A DNA stretch of 64,000 nucleotides from Azotimanducus sp965220185 (GTDB lineage Bacteria > Pseudomonadota > Gammaproteobacteria > Pseudomonadales > Azotimanducaceae), in assembly GCA_965220185.1 (NCBI GenBank), contig OZ244807.1, forward strand, positions 744,001 to 808,000, read 5' to 3'. The notes under the pieces are model-generated. The model was not told where the DNA came from and searched no databases. It saw only the letters and a program-made list of their open reading frames with translations. A program made the position numbers and the translations under genes. Within the stretch, counting starts at the first letter, position 1. Each line of letters opens with the position of its first letter. Positions 9,252 through 17,978 of this stretch are shown one piece after another.

Positions 9252-9380
9252 CTGTCCACCGGAACGCGAATAGCAGTTCTTGAGGAACGGATGAAAACCA
9301 TGCAGGCAGAATACAAAACAGACATCGCTCGGCTGAGAGCGATCTATCCGCGCCTACCTGATCAACTCGCCGCGCCATAG
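9252..9380 (+). pseudogene. Truncated third copy of the small coiled-coil gene
   Basis: The frame matches copies 1 and 2 from the start through TDIARL. However, the initiation codon has become CTG, the second conserved residue pair is changed (STG for STE), and after ~33 codons the sequence leaves the family without reaching the membrane helix, ending at a TAG at 9378-9380. Its 3' end overlaps the last codons of the minus-strand ATP-binding gene at 9354, so arrival or rearrangement at that point probably truncated it. Confidence 0.6.
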
Positions 9381-10502
9381 CGCTTGCAAGAAGTCTTGAA
9401 CTGGCATGACGCGCACGTCATCCACGAGCATCTGCGTCGGCCCCATGTACACGCCGTAGCTGGCCGTGCTTGCTCGGTCAAGGTCCTCGGCCACCGACTT
9501 GAGGGCACGATGGAACTTCCGCTCCCATCGACGGGACGCCTTGATCTCGATTGCCACATGGCCATCCTGAGTCTCAAGCAGCACATCGACTTCGCTACCG
9601 CTGTAGGAAGACCAATAGTGCAGCGGATAGTAGAGGCTCTTGTAGGAAATATAGGCCCGCAGCTCATTCAAGACAAGCGCCTCAAGCAAGGGGCCGAGCT
9701 CTTCTTGAGACGGTGGATACGGGAGTCGGCCGGTCAATGATCGAGTCACGCCGCAATCGAAAAAATAGAACTTGCTCGCCCTGACTTGTCGGGTGCGAGA
9801 CTTCAACTTCCATGCTGGCAGGAAATGACCGAGCAGCGTGTCCTCTAGAATCCCGAAGTAGTGCGCGACAGTGCTGCGCTTGACGCTCGCCTCGCGTGAG
9901 ATGTTCAACATGTTGGTTTGTTGCGCGTTCTGCCTAGCGGCCACCTCCAGGAATCTTGAGAACGCGCCAAGATTGCGCGTCAACGCCTCCTGCTGCACTT
10001 CCTGCGTGAGATAGGTCGCTGTGTAGCTTCGCAGGTAGTCTACCGGCTTGGCGCATCCAAAAACGCTTGGCAGGCAGCCAAAGCGGAGCATCTGCGCGAC
10101 ATTCACATCTTCTCCGAGCTCGCTTGAGACAAGCGGAAACAACGATTTGCCGAGCGCCCGACCAGCGAGCAAATTGACGCCGCCTCGACGCAATTTGCGT
10201 GCGCTCGACCCTGTGAGCACAAAACGCAAGCCCTCATCTTCGATCAGTCGGTGTACTTCGTTGAGAAGCGCGGGAATGCGCTGCACTTCGTCGATGACTA
10301 TCCATGATCCGCGTGCGAGCAGGCGACATTCGCCATATAGCTGCTGCGGCGCTTGACTCAACCGAAGAAAGGTCTCTGAATCGAGCAAGTCATAGCGACG
10401 CGCATTCGGCAGTCGTTGCCGGACGAATGTGGTCTTGCCCGTGCCGCGAGGCCCGAACAGGAACACCGAGGACGTTGGTGTTTCGAGAATTCTGTCATAC
10501 AT
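9354..10502 (-). CDS. ATP-binding protein, AAA_14 / DUF4143 family
   Basis: 382 aa. N-terminal P-loop FGPRGTGKTTFVRQRL (residues ~15-30), Walker B WIVIDEVQRIP, sensor FVLTGSSARKLRRGG, then the C-terminal DUF4143 nuclease-like domain with SGSEVDVLLETQDGHVAIEIKAS, which has the D...E-x-K pattern of PD-(D/E)xK folds. These proteins are widespread accessory genes of uncertain role (STAND-like or defence/toxin-like ATPases are suggested). It stands alone, with its 3' end touching the truncated coiled-coil repeat. The start at 10502 matches the family N-terminus. Confidence 0.9.
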   Translation of the reverse strand: MYDRILETPTSSVFLFGPRGTGKTTFVRQRLPNARRYDLLDSETFLRLSQAPQQLYGECRLLARGSWIVIDEVQRIPALLNEVHRLIEDEGLRFVLTGSSARKLRRGGVNLLAGRALGKSLFPLVSSELGEDVNVAQMLRFGCLPSVFGCAKPVDYLRSYTATYLTQEVQQEALTRNLGAFSRFLEVAARQNAQQTNMLNISREASVKRSTVAHYFGILEDTLLGHFLPAWKLKSRTRQVRASKFYFFDCGVTRSLTGRLPYPPSQEELGPLLEALVLNELRAYISYKSLYYPLHYWSSYSGSEVDVLLETQDGHVAIEIKASRRWERKFHRALKSVAEDLDRASTASYGVYMGPTQMLVDDVRVMPVQDFLQALWRGELIR

Positions 10503-10652
10503 GTTGGCAATTTTACGAGAAAATTACCAACTTAGTCAGCAAATTTTTGGAGCTGCTCCCGTGAGATAATTTGGTGCGCAAGATGCAACCTTGGGGCCGT
10601 GTTGATCGACGTCTCCGACAAGCGACAGGACACTAGCACGGTCTTCCATACA

Positions 10653-11102
10653 ATGTCACATATCGAATCCATCTGTATTGCCCCTGAACACGCGAGTCCG
10701 CAGCAAGAAACGAACCGTGTTCAAGTCCAACAAGCCATCGGCTTGCTCGGCGACCGTCATGCCGGGGGGTCGCCGGTCACGGCATCTTTCGTTGCCGCAG
10801 AGGAAGTCGAGGCGTTCAATGCAAGGACGGGACTGGGGATTAGCGCAGCCGACACCGGGCGCAACTTCGTCACGCGCGGCGCGGAGCTCAATCAACTTGT
10901 TGGCAAGCGCTTCACTGTCGGCGAAGTTGAGTTTGAAGGCATGGAACTGTGCGAACCCTGCCTTACCTTAGGCGGCAGACTCGCGAACTCAGAAATTCCG
11001 GCGGCGCGCATCGTGCGCGAATTCGCGCACAAGGCCGGGCTTCGCGCCTATGTGCGCTCGAGCGGCGTGGTTCAGGTCGGCGATGCCCTGCGCGTCGCCT
11101 AA
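10653..11102 (+). CDS. MOSC domain-containing protein
   Basis: 149 aa, a stand-alone MOSC (molybdenum cofactor sulfurase C-terminal) domain. Family features: GDRHAGGSPVT near the middle-N, FNARTGLGISAADTGRNFVTRG, and the conserved cysteine in MELCEPCLTLGG. MOSC proteins carry sulfur or bind molybdenum cofactor in sulfur or N-hydroxylated-base metabolism; the substrate here is unknown. The ATG at 10653 is preferred over an in-frame start at 10599 because conserved MOSC sequence begins just after it. It is 22 bp upstream of yqgE. Confidence 0.88.
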   Translation: MSHIESICIAPEHASPQQETNRVQVQQAIGLLGDRHAGGSPVTASFVAAEEVEAFNARTGLGISAADTGRNFVTRGAELNQLVGKRFTVGEVEFEGMELCEPCLTLGGRLANSEIPAARIVREFAHKAGLRAYVRSSGVVQVGDALRVA

Positions 11103-11124
11103 TTTGCCTGTATATTGAGCGTAG

Positions 11125-11682
11125 ATGAGCGCTGCTTTTTCCCTCAGCAACCACTTCCTTTTGGCCATGCCGAGCCAGATGGGTGGCTATTTCGGCAATA
11201 CGGTCACCTACATCTGCGAGCATTCTGAGCGCGGCGCGTTTGGCATTATGGTCAATCGGCCGACCGACCTGAAGGTCGCTGAACTCCTAGAACAACTGAG
11301 TCCGAACACGAGCTTTGACGACGGTATCTACGTGCTTGAAGGTGGCCCTGTGGAAAGAGGGCGCGGCTTTGTGCTGCATTCTAGTGATGTCGTGCTTGAG
11401 GATAGCATGAAGATGACGGACACCCTGTCCCTGACCACCTCGCGTTCCATTCTTGATGCCATCAGCGAGCGGGAAGGCCCGAGCAAATACCTCGTTGCCC
11501 TCGGCTACTCGGGATGGGGACCCGGCCAGCTTGAGGAGGAAATGCAGGAAAGCGCGTGGCTGAGCTGCCCTGCCGACGAGCGCGTGTTGTTCGAAGTGCC
11601 TTTTCAAGACCGCCTTGATGCTGTCGCCACATTGCTCGGCATTGATCTGCGCCTATTGGTGCCGCGGCGTGGAGAAGCGTGA
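11125..11682 (+). CDS. yqgE: YqgE/AlgH family protein
   Basis: 185 aa, full length for the family (DUF179). Signature blocks: NHFLLAMPSQMGGYFGNTVTYICEH begins the protein (given in part), then GAFGIMVNRPTDL, VLEGGPVERGRGFVLH and ALGYSGWGPGQLEEEM. The molecular role is unknown; it was once linked to alginate regulation. The gene overlaps ruvX by four bases (GTGA), the conserved gammaproteobacterial pair. It normally follows gshB-tonB directly, but here is about 5.9 kb away. Confidence 0.95.
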   Translation: MSAAFSLSNHFLLAMPSQMGGYFGNTVTYICEHSERGAFGIMVNRPTDLKVAELLEQLSPNTSFDDGIYVLEGGPVERGRGFVLHSSDVVLEDSMKMTDTLSLTTSRSILDAISEREGPSKYLVALGYSGWGPGQLEEEMQESAWLSCPADERVLFEVPFQDRLDAVATLLGIDLRLLVPRRGEA

Positions 11683-12086
11683 ACGGGCGAAGAGTTTCAA
11701 GCGTCATCGCCTTCGATTTCGGCACGAGCAGGATCGGTGTCGCGAGCGGCCAAACACTGACGGCATCGGCGACGCCGCTGCCAAGCATCAAGCATGGGCG
11801 CAGGCGACCCGATTGGCAAGCGATCGAACAACTGTTAACGCGATGGCAACCAAAAATCCTTCTTGTCGGACTGCCACTGAATATGGACGGCACCGAGAAC
11901 GAGATCTGCTGCCTCGCGAGAGCTTTCGCGGACGAACTTGCGGCGCGATTTGATCGGCCTGTCGAGATGGTTGATGAACGGCTGAGCACACGCGAAGCGC
12001 ATGAACGCAAGGATCATCTGAAGGGCGGCGACATCGATTCGCTGTCAGCGCAGGTGATTGCCGAAACTTGGTTCGGCAGCGCCTGA
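11679..12086 (+). CDS. ruvX: Holliday junction resolvase-like protein RuvX/YqgF
   Basis: 135 aa RNase H-fold protein. Visible motifs: IAFDFGTSRIGVASG (first catalytic Asp), ILLVGLPLNMDGTE, and VEMVDERLSTREAHE with the second acidic cluster, plus a C-terminal DSLSAQVI with the last Asp. The family acts in pre-16S rRNA 5' end maturation and is classed with Holliday-junction resolvases. The GTG start at 11679 overlaps the yqgE stop, indicating translational coupling. The stop lies 13 bp before the IS insertion. Confidence 0.95.
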   Translation: MNGRRVSSVIAFDFGTSRIGVASGQTLTASATPLPSIKHGRRRPDWQAIEQLLTRWQPKILLVGLPLNMDGTENEICCLARAFADELAARFDRPVEMVDERLSTREAHERKDHLKGGDIDSLSAQVIAETWFGSA

Positions 12087-12099
12087 CACAGGACACTAG

Positions 12100-13406
12100 C
12101 AGCCTGTTGAAAAAGGGCGATTCTGGCGGAGTTCGGCGGCGTGTCCGAACAAATTGCGCCCGCCTTTGGTGGTGAAGGACTCCGCCGGGCGTGCCCCCAT
12201 CCATGCGATCCGGCTTCCGACTGTCCGTAGGAGGCCCGTTCCGCCCGTCCAAGACCCCGCCCGTGGCGTTTCCGGCGCCCGCCCCGTCATGCGCACGCCT
12301 CCAGCCGCCCCAGCCTCACGATGTTGTAGGCCGCGGCCGCCAGCCGGAACTGCCAGGCGGCGTTCGCCAGCCCCCGGTGGCGCAGCTTGCGCAGCAATCC
12401 ATAGGTCTTCATCCATCCGAACGGCTCCTCCACCCGCTTGCGCTTCCGCTGGCTCACCGCGTACCCCGCATGGCGCGTGGTGCGCCCGTCCACGCAGCCC
12501 CCGGAACGCTTCGCCGCCACATGCGGCGTCACCCTCATCTGCCGGCACGGCCCCACGAAGTCCGACACGTCGTACCCCTTGTCCGCCCCCACCGTGCGCC
12601 TCCGCTTCCCGGGCCGCCGCGACAGCATCGCCAGCCCCGCCTTCCATTCCTCACGGCCTCCGGCCACCGTCACCTCCGTGTCCACGATCAGCCCGTTCCG
12701 GTTCTCCGTCAGCACGTGACCCATGTAGCTCAGCCTCGCCTCCTTGCCGGGCCCCTTCCGGTACAGCCTCGACTCCGGATCCGTCGCCGACGCGTGCGTC
12801 CCGTTGCGCCGCCTCTCCCCGTGGAAGTCGGCCCCGTCCCCGCCAGCCCCCGACCCGTCCTTCGGCCTGAACGACTTCAGCGACGCGCACGCCTCGATCA
12901 GCGTCCCGTCCACGCTGAAGTGGTCGCGCGACAGCAGCCGACGCCCTTCGCCGCGCTTCCTCACCGCCTCGAACAGCAGCCCGTCCAGCCCTTCCCCAAG
13001 CATCCGGTCGCGGTTCTTCGAGAACGTCGAGTGGTCCCACACCGGATCGTCCGCACCCAGCCCCACGAACCACCGGAACAGCAGGTCGTGGTCGAGCCGC
13101 TCCATCAGCAGCCGCTCCGAACGCACCGTGTACAGCACCTGCAGCAGCAGCGCCCGCAGCAGATGCTCCGGCGGTATCGACGGACGACCACGCTCCGCGT
13201 ACATCCGCGACAGCGCCGGCTCCAGCTCCGCAAGCGCCGCGTCCACTATCCGACGCACCGCCCGTATCGGATGCGCCTCCCCTATCCTCGACTCCATGTC
13301 CACATAGCTGAACATCGACACCTGCCCGTCCACTTCGCCACGCATCCTCTTGCCCTCTGCCGTCCGCCCCGCTATTATCCTTCAACAGGACTTTTTCAAC
13401 AGGCTG
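12100..13406 (-). mobile_element. IS5-family insertion sequence, copy 1
   Basis: 1,307 bp. The ends are inverted repeats (CAGCCTGTTGAAAAAG at 12100 and its complement ending at 13406). Both ends are bordered by CTAG (12096-12099 and 13407-13410), the 4 bp duplication typical of many IS5-type elements; because CTAG is its own complement, the exact boundary is ambiguous by a few bases. One transposase gene on the minus strand. It differs from copy 2 at 50109-51414 by a single extra C in the untranslated part near 12152. The CTAG on its right is also the left flank of a palindromic MITE-like element, so it inserted at that junction. Confidence 0.93.
12287..13345 (-). CDS. IS5-family transposase
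   Basis: 352 aa, intact. N-terminal DUF772-type domain (SMFSYVDMESRI, HPIRAVRRIVD, RPSIPPEHLLRALLLQVLY), then a DDE domain with the first Asp in FSVDGTLIEA, the second in GADKGYDVSDF and the Glu near RKRVEEPFGWMK. The start at 13345 is chosen because MRGEVDGQVSMFSYVD matches the usual N-terminus. The protein is identical to that of the second copy in this window, which points to recent transposition. GC is higher than in the flanking genes. Confidence 0.95.
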   Translation of the reverse strand: MRGEVDGQVSMFSYVDMESRIGEAHPIRAVRRIVDAALAELEPALSRMYAERGRPSIPPEHLLRALLLQVLYTVRSERLLMERLDHDLLFRWFVGLGADDPVWDHSTFSKNRDRMLGEGLDGLLFEAVRKRGEGRRLLSRDHFSVDGTLIEACASLKSFRPKDGSGAGGDGADFHGERRRNGTHASATDPESRLYRKGPGKEARLSYMGHVLTENRNGLIVDTEVTVAGGREEWKAGLAMLSRRPGKRRRTVGADKGYDVSDFVGPCRQMRVTPHVAAKRSGGCVDGRTTRHAGYAVSQRKRKRVEEPFGWMKTYGLLRKLRHRGLANAAWQFRLAAAAYNIVRLGRLEACA

Positions 13407-13410
13407 CTAG

Positions 13411-13674
13411 TGCTCCGTCAAACTAAAAAAGAGGTATCAGCGCACCCACAAGCGCCCAGATGCAAGGCGCGGCCCGCAGGGAATACCTGGCCGCAAAAGC
13501 CAAGGGTCGTAACGCAGCAGATGGGCGTTTGTGGGCGCGCCCTTCGGGTGGCTGCGGGCAGCCTCCGTGCGGCGTTGCGCCGCTTGGAAATACGGCGGGG
13601 TATTCCCTGCGCGACGCGCCTTGCACGGAAACTGCCCGCAGCCACTGATACCTCTTTTTTAGTTTGACGGAGCA
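13411..13674. mobile_element. MITE-like palindromic element 1 flanked by CTAG
   Basis: 264 bp with no credible gene. Perfect ~30 bp terminal inverted repeats start TGCTCCGTCAAAC and run through the A-rich tract to GAGGTATCAG; CTAG lies on both sides (13407-13410, 13675-13678). Inside are two further long imperfect hairpins: 13440-13463 pairs with 13517-13539, and 13547-13570 pairs with 13623-13647. A cross-pairing block GCAGGGAATACC also recurs in inverted form near 13596-13615. Such a nested palindrome suggests a non-autonomous element mobilised by a CTAG-targeting transposase, though its ends differ from those of the neighbouring IS. Confidence 0.75.
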
Positions 13675-13726
13675 CTAGGGCGAGTTTTCGCGGTATGCTG
13701 ACAGCATTCCTACGCATGGATTTGCT

Positions 13727-14392
13727 ATGGCTGGCTTGACCTTCGCGGAAGAGATCATCTTGCTGCTGCTTGACGATGAAACTGGCAAGATGGAAAGCGT
13801 CCATCCGACAGTGATGGAAATGCTCATGGTGGGTGCCGCGATGATGGATCTTGCGATGCGCGGGCGCATTGATTGCGACCTTGAAAAGGTCTTCGTCACC
13901 AATAATGAACCGACCGGTGAGCCGATGCTCGACCTCGCGTTCGAAGAAATTAGAGGATCAAGCGTGAACCTGCATCCGCGGCAATGGATTCAAAAGCTCT
14001 CTGATCGCGGACTAGAGGTTCGAGATATGGCGCTTACGCACTTGGTTGCGCACGGCATTCTGCGCGAGGAAGAAACGAAGTTTCTGTGGGTGTTTGGCAG
14101 CCGGCGATACCCGGTGGTGGACGACCACGAAGAGCGCGAAGTGAAGATGCGGCTCATGGACGTGCTGCTCAGTGAAACCATTCCAGATCCGCGCGATGTC
14201 GCGCTCATTTGTCTCGCAGATGCGGCTGACGTGTTTCAGATTATTTTGAGCCCGCGCGAACTCAGGCTTGCCGACAAGCGCATCGCGCAAGTGCGGCAAC
14301 TCGACCTCATCGGCCAAGCCATGTCGCAGGAAATTCAGCGCACGATCTTCGATATTGCCGTCGCTATCTCGCAGGCACATCAACCACGCTAG
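13727..14392 (+). CDS. GPP34 family phosphoprotein (Golgi phosphoprotein 3-like)
   Basis: 221 aa. The pattern LTFAEEIILLLLDDETGK at the N-terminus, AAMMDLAMRGRID, LSDRGLEVRDMALTHLVAHGIL and the C-terminal DVALICLADAADVFQIIL fit the GPP34 family (PF05719). The eukaryotic members bind phosphatidylinositol-4-phosphate at the Golgi; bacterial members have no established role. Mostly helical, no signal peptide. It follows the MITE-like element with no obvious operon partner. Confidence 0.82.
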   Translation: MAGLTFAEEIILLLLDDETGKMESVHPTVMEMLMVGAAMMDLAMRGRIDCDLEKVFVTNNEPTGEPMLDLAFEEIRGSSVNLHPRQWIQKLSDRGLEVRDMALTHLVAHGILREEETKFLWVFGSRRYPVVDDHEEREVKMRLMDVLLSETIPDPRDVALICLADAADVFQIILSPRELRLADKRIAQVRQLDLIGQAMSQEIQRTIFDIAVAISQAHQPR

Positions 14393-14407
14393 CGCGAGTC
14401 GAGTGCT

Positions 14408-14484
<77 letters not shown>

Positions 14485-14528
14485 ATTTTTGCAAGTCAAG
14501 AAGGCGGCAGCCGTGCCGCGAGCAGCCT

Positions 14529-14897
14529 TTAGCAGCCTTCACTTTCAGCGTGACCCGGCAGTTCTATTGACAGGCGACCGCCGCAATTCTGTAGCTGCTC
14601 GACGCCTTCCGGCCCGCCATGATAGTCGCTAAAGATGTCGTTTTCGGCACCAGCAGGATCTGCGCAAAGGGCTTTGACCGCACAATTGTTAATCAGGTCG
14701 GCGCCGGGCACGCTCGATTCAGCCGCAAGCACGAGCGTCCTGCAGCTCGCGCTTGCAGAAGATGCGTCCCAAGCCTGCTCGCAATCAGCAGTAGTGATGG
14801 GCGTATCACTTGGCAGGCCAAGCTCTTGAGCGACGACAGCTGCCGAAAGCAGCGTCAGCAACGCGCCCGCGGTCACAAAGATTCCTAGAACACGCAT
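14529..14897 (-). CDS. Small secreted cysteine-containing hypothetical protein
   Basis: 122 aa. An N-terminal signal peptide (MRVLGIFVTAGALLTLLSAA, cleavage likely after VVA) leads to a mature chain of about 100 residues with seven cysteines (in TADCEQAW, ASCRTL, NNCAVKALCADP, QNCGG and a C-terminal GC), consistent with disulfides in the periplasm. A good ribosome site (ggaggc) lies just upstream of the ATG at 14897. No family recognised. It sits between tRNA-Val and the FAD dehydrogenase, same strand as both. Confidence 0.6.
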   Translation of the reverse strand: MRVLGIFVTAGALLTLLSAAVVAQELGLPSDTPITTADCEQAWDASSASASCRTLVLAAESSVPGADLINNCAVKALCADPAGAENDIFSDYHGGPEGVEQLQNCGGRLSIELPGHAESEGC

Positions 14898-14936
14898 TGT
14901 TTGCCTCCTTCAATGCCTAGCCAATGCTTGGCGCGA

Positions 14937-16385
<1,449 letters not shown>

Positions 16386-16420
16386 TTTGTTTGCCTTATA
16401 CTCACCACCTTTGACATCGC

Positions 16421-16663
16421 ATGGTCACCGAGCCGATGGATATTTCTATCACCTACTGCGTGCAGTGAAACTATAAACCGACGGCGGTCAGTTTGGCGGC
16501 CAAGATGGATGATCGGTTTGCGACATCGACACAGCTCATTGAAGGCGGCGGCGGTGTTTTTGATGTGCATGTGGACGGGGTGCTTGTGTATTCGAAGCAT
16601 CAGACAGGCGAGTTCCCGGATGAAGATTCGCTGGTCTCGCAGATCGCGGTAGCGCATGAATGA
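16421..16663 (+). CDS. SelW-like (Rdx family) protein with in-frame UGA, probable selenoprotein
   Basis: Reading the TGA at 16466-16468 as selenocysteine gives an 80-residue protein whose whole length fits the SelT/SelW/SelH (Rdx) thioredoxin-like family: SITYCVQ-U-NYKPTAVSLAA carries the redox motif C-x-x-U (C13, U16) at the family position. The part after the UGA (IEGGGGVFDVHVDGVLVYSK, then TGEFPDEDSLV) is the conserved Rdx C-terminal half. The frame has no other internal stop and ends at 16661-16663, overlapping the ChaC-like gene by 8 bp. An alternative start is 16436. A hairpin follows the UGA directly. Standard gene callers would miss it or call only the 3' part. No Sec machinery gene lies in this window. 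Confidence 0.8.
16468..16494 (+). promoter_or_regulatory. Candidate bacterial SECIS hairpin
   Basis: Immediately after (and including the last base of) the in-frame TGA. AAACT (16468-16472) pairs with AGTTT (16490-16494), an asymmetric internal loop follows, and ACCG (16477-16480) pairs with CGGT (16485-16488) around the tetraloop ACGG. Bacterial selenocysteine insertion elements lie within the coding region just downstream of the UGA and need a guanine-bearing apical loop for SelB; position and loop agree. Drawn by eye, not folded computationally. Confidence 0.5.
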
Positions 16664-17255
16664 CGACCTCTGGCTGTTCGGCTACGGGTCGATCATCTGG
16701 CGCACAGGATTCCCCTACATCGAGCGACGAGCGGCGAGACTGCCCGCATTCGTGCGACGCTACTGGCAAGGCTCGCACGATCATCGCGGCACACATGAGT
16801 CGCCAGGCCGTGTTGTGACATTGATTGCCGATAAGGGCGGCCACTGCGACGGCGCCGCCTATTTGATCGCAGGCAAGGAGGTTGAAGCCGTGTTGGACGG
16901 ACTCGACTATCGAGAAAAGAACGGCTACGAGCGACGAAAAATCACGATTCTATTGAGTGAGGGCGAGCGACTGCCCCGTGATTCTGACCGCCTTGCGCCC
17001 GTTTCCGCCATCACCTATCTGGCGCCGCCGGGCAATCATGCGTTTCTCGGCCCTGCTCCTATCGAGCACATCGCTAGTCAAGTGCGCCGCTCGGCCGGGC
17101 CTTCCGGGACTAATCGTGACTACGCCCAGCGGCTTGCCGTATCAGTGCGCGCACTTGGCGGGCGTGACGCGCATATCGAGTCGGTGGCCGATAGTCTCGG
17201 CAGTGTCGGCACAGGTGCAACCGTCAGGGGGAAACCTAGCTATAATTCTAGCTAA
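16656..17255 (+). CDS. Gamma-glutamylcyclotransferase, ChaC-like
   Basis: 199 aa. N-terminal LWLFGYGSIIWRTGFPY is the substrate-loop signature of ChaC-type enzymes, followed by GSHDHRGTHESPGRVVTL and the catalytic-Glu region in LDYREKNGYERRKI. These enzymes release 5-oxoproline from gamma-glutamyl peptides, ChaC proteins mainly from glutathione. It overlaps the SelW-like selenoprotein gene by 8 bp. Rdx proteins are thought to work in thiol redox with glutathione, so the pair plausibly forms a glutathione/redox unit; that is inference. Confidence 0.88.
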   Translation: MNDDLWLFGYGSIIWRTGFPYIERRAARLPAFVRRYWQGSHDHRGTHESPGRVVTLIADKGGHCDGAAYLIAGKEVEAVLDGLDYREKNGYERRKITILLSEGERLPRDSDRLAPVSAITYLAPPGNHAFLGPAPIEHIASQVRRSAGPSGTNRDYAQRLAVSVRALGGRDAHIESVADSLGSVGTGATVRGKPSYNSS

Positions 17256-17299
17256 ATCGAGGGTATCCTACACACTACGGAGTGAAGCGGATTTGGTGA

Positions 17300-17902
17300 C
17301 TACTCCACCTCGTCGATACGCTCGACCACCTTCCCGACAATGCCGTATTCGATGGATTCTTCAACGCTCATCCAGAAGTCGCGCTCCGTGTCCTCGGTGA
17401 TTCGCTCTAGCGGCTGCCCGGTTCGCTCGGCCATGATGCGATTGATGCGCTCGCGTGTCTTCAAGAGCTCGCGCGCGTGGATTTCAATATCAGAAGCATC
17501 GCCGCCAGCACCGCCCGCAGGCTGATGAATCAGAAAGCGCGTATTGGGCAGGGCGAGCCGGTCTTCCTTTTCCGCCGCGAGGTAAATGTGGGTGGCGATG
17601 CTGCCAACCCAGCCGGTGCCCAGGATTCGCACTCTCGGCTTGATGAAGCGGATGATGTCGAAGATGGAATCCCCGGATTCGACATGCCCTCCGGGTGAGC
17701 TTAAGTATATAGTGATGGGGTCGTCGCCAGTCAGCGACATGGCGAGCAGCTGCTGGCACGCCTCGCGCGCGACATCCTGCGTGATCTCGCCAAAGATGGT
17801 GAGCTTGCGGTGCTTGTAGAGGGTGCGCGAGACGCCTGGGAGCACCTGCTCCTTCTTGTCCTTGCCGTCCTTGCTATATGTGATATGGAATTCGGAACTC
17901 AT
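17300..17902 (-). CDS. ClpP-family protease subunit, atypical
   Basis: 200 aa. ClpP/crotonase-fold serine protease: KLTIFGEITQDVAREACQQL, PITIYLSSPGGHVESG, the nucleophile Ser in GTGWVGSIATHIYLAA, His in FLIHQPAGG and Asp in TEDTERDFWMS. The nucleophile block differs from the standard GxAASMGA, and no clpX or clpA is adjacent, so this is probably a second, specialised ClpP rather than the housekeeping one. The N-terminal extension DGKDKKEQVL is charged. It faces the ChaC-like gene convergently. Confidence 0.85.
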   Translation of the reverse strand: MSSEFHITYSKDGKDKKEQVLPGVSRTLYKHRKLTIFGEITQDVAREACQQLLAMSLTGDDPITIYLSSPGGHVESGDSIFDIIRFIKPRVRILGTGWVGSIATHIYLAAEKEDRLALPNTRFLIHQPAGGAGGDASDIEIHARELLKTRERINRIMAERTGQPLERITEDTERDFWMSVEESIEYGIVGKVVERIDEVE

Positions 17903-17978
17903 TGGCGGTTGCTATTGATGCCTTGCGGGCCTGCATTATCCCATGCTTGGCAGAAGTGACTGGTGGTACACCAGCTAG

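Larger units (their letters stand above)
8709..9350 (+). repeat. Three tandem direct repeats containing the small coiled-coil gene
   Basis: Units begin near 8709, 8983 and 9216, each with a leader reading approximately acggcgaytctatrgactt, then the start region and the coiled-coil coding part. The gene starts are 272 and 234 bp apart. The first ~100 coding bases are almost invariant while the 3' parts differ, so the duplications are recent relative to the membrane-helix divergence, or gene conversion has kept the 5' parts alike. Confidence 0.75.

Noticed and set aside
12191..13426. 411 aa plus-strand frame (and the related plus-strand frames at 50199-51524)
   Set aside because: Antisense of the IS5-type transposase in a high-GC sequence; composition dominated by Pro, Arg and His, and no start site or homology.
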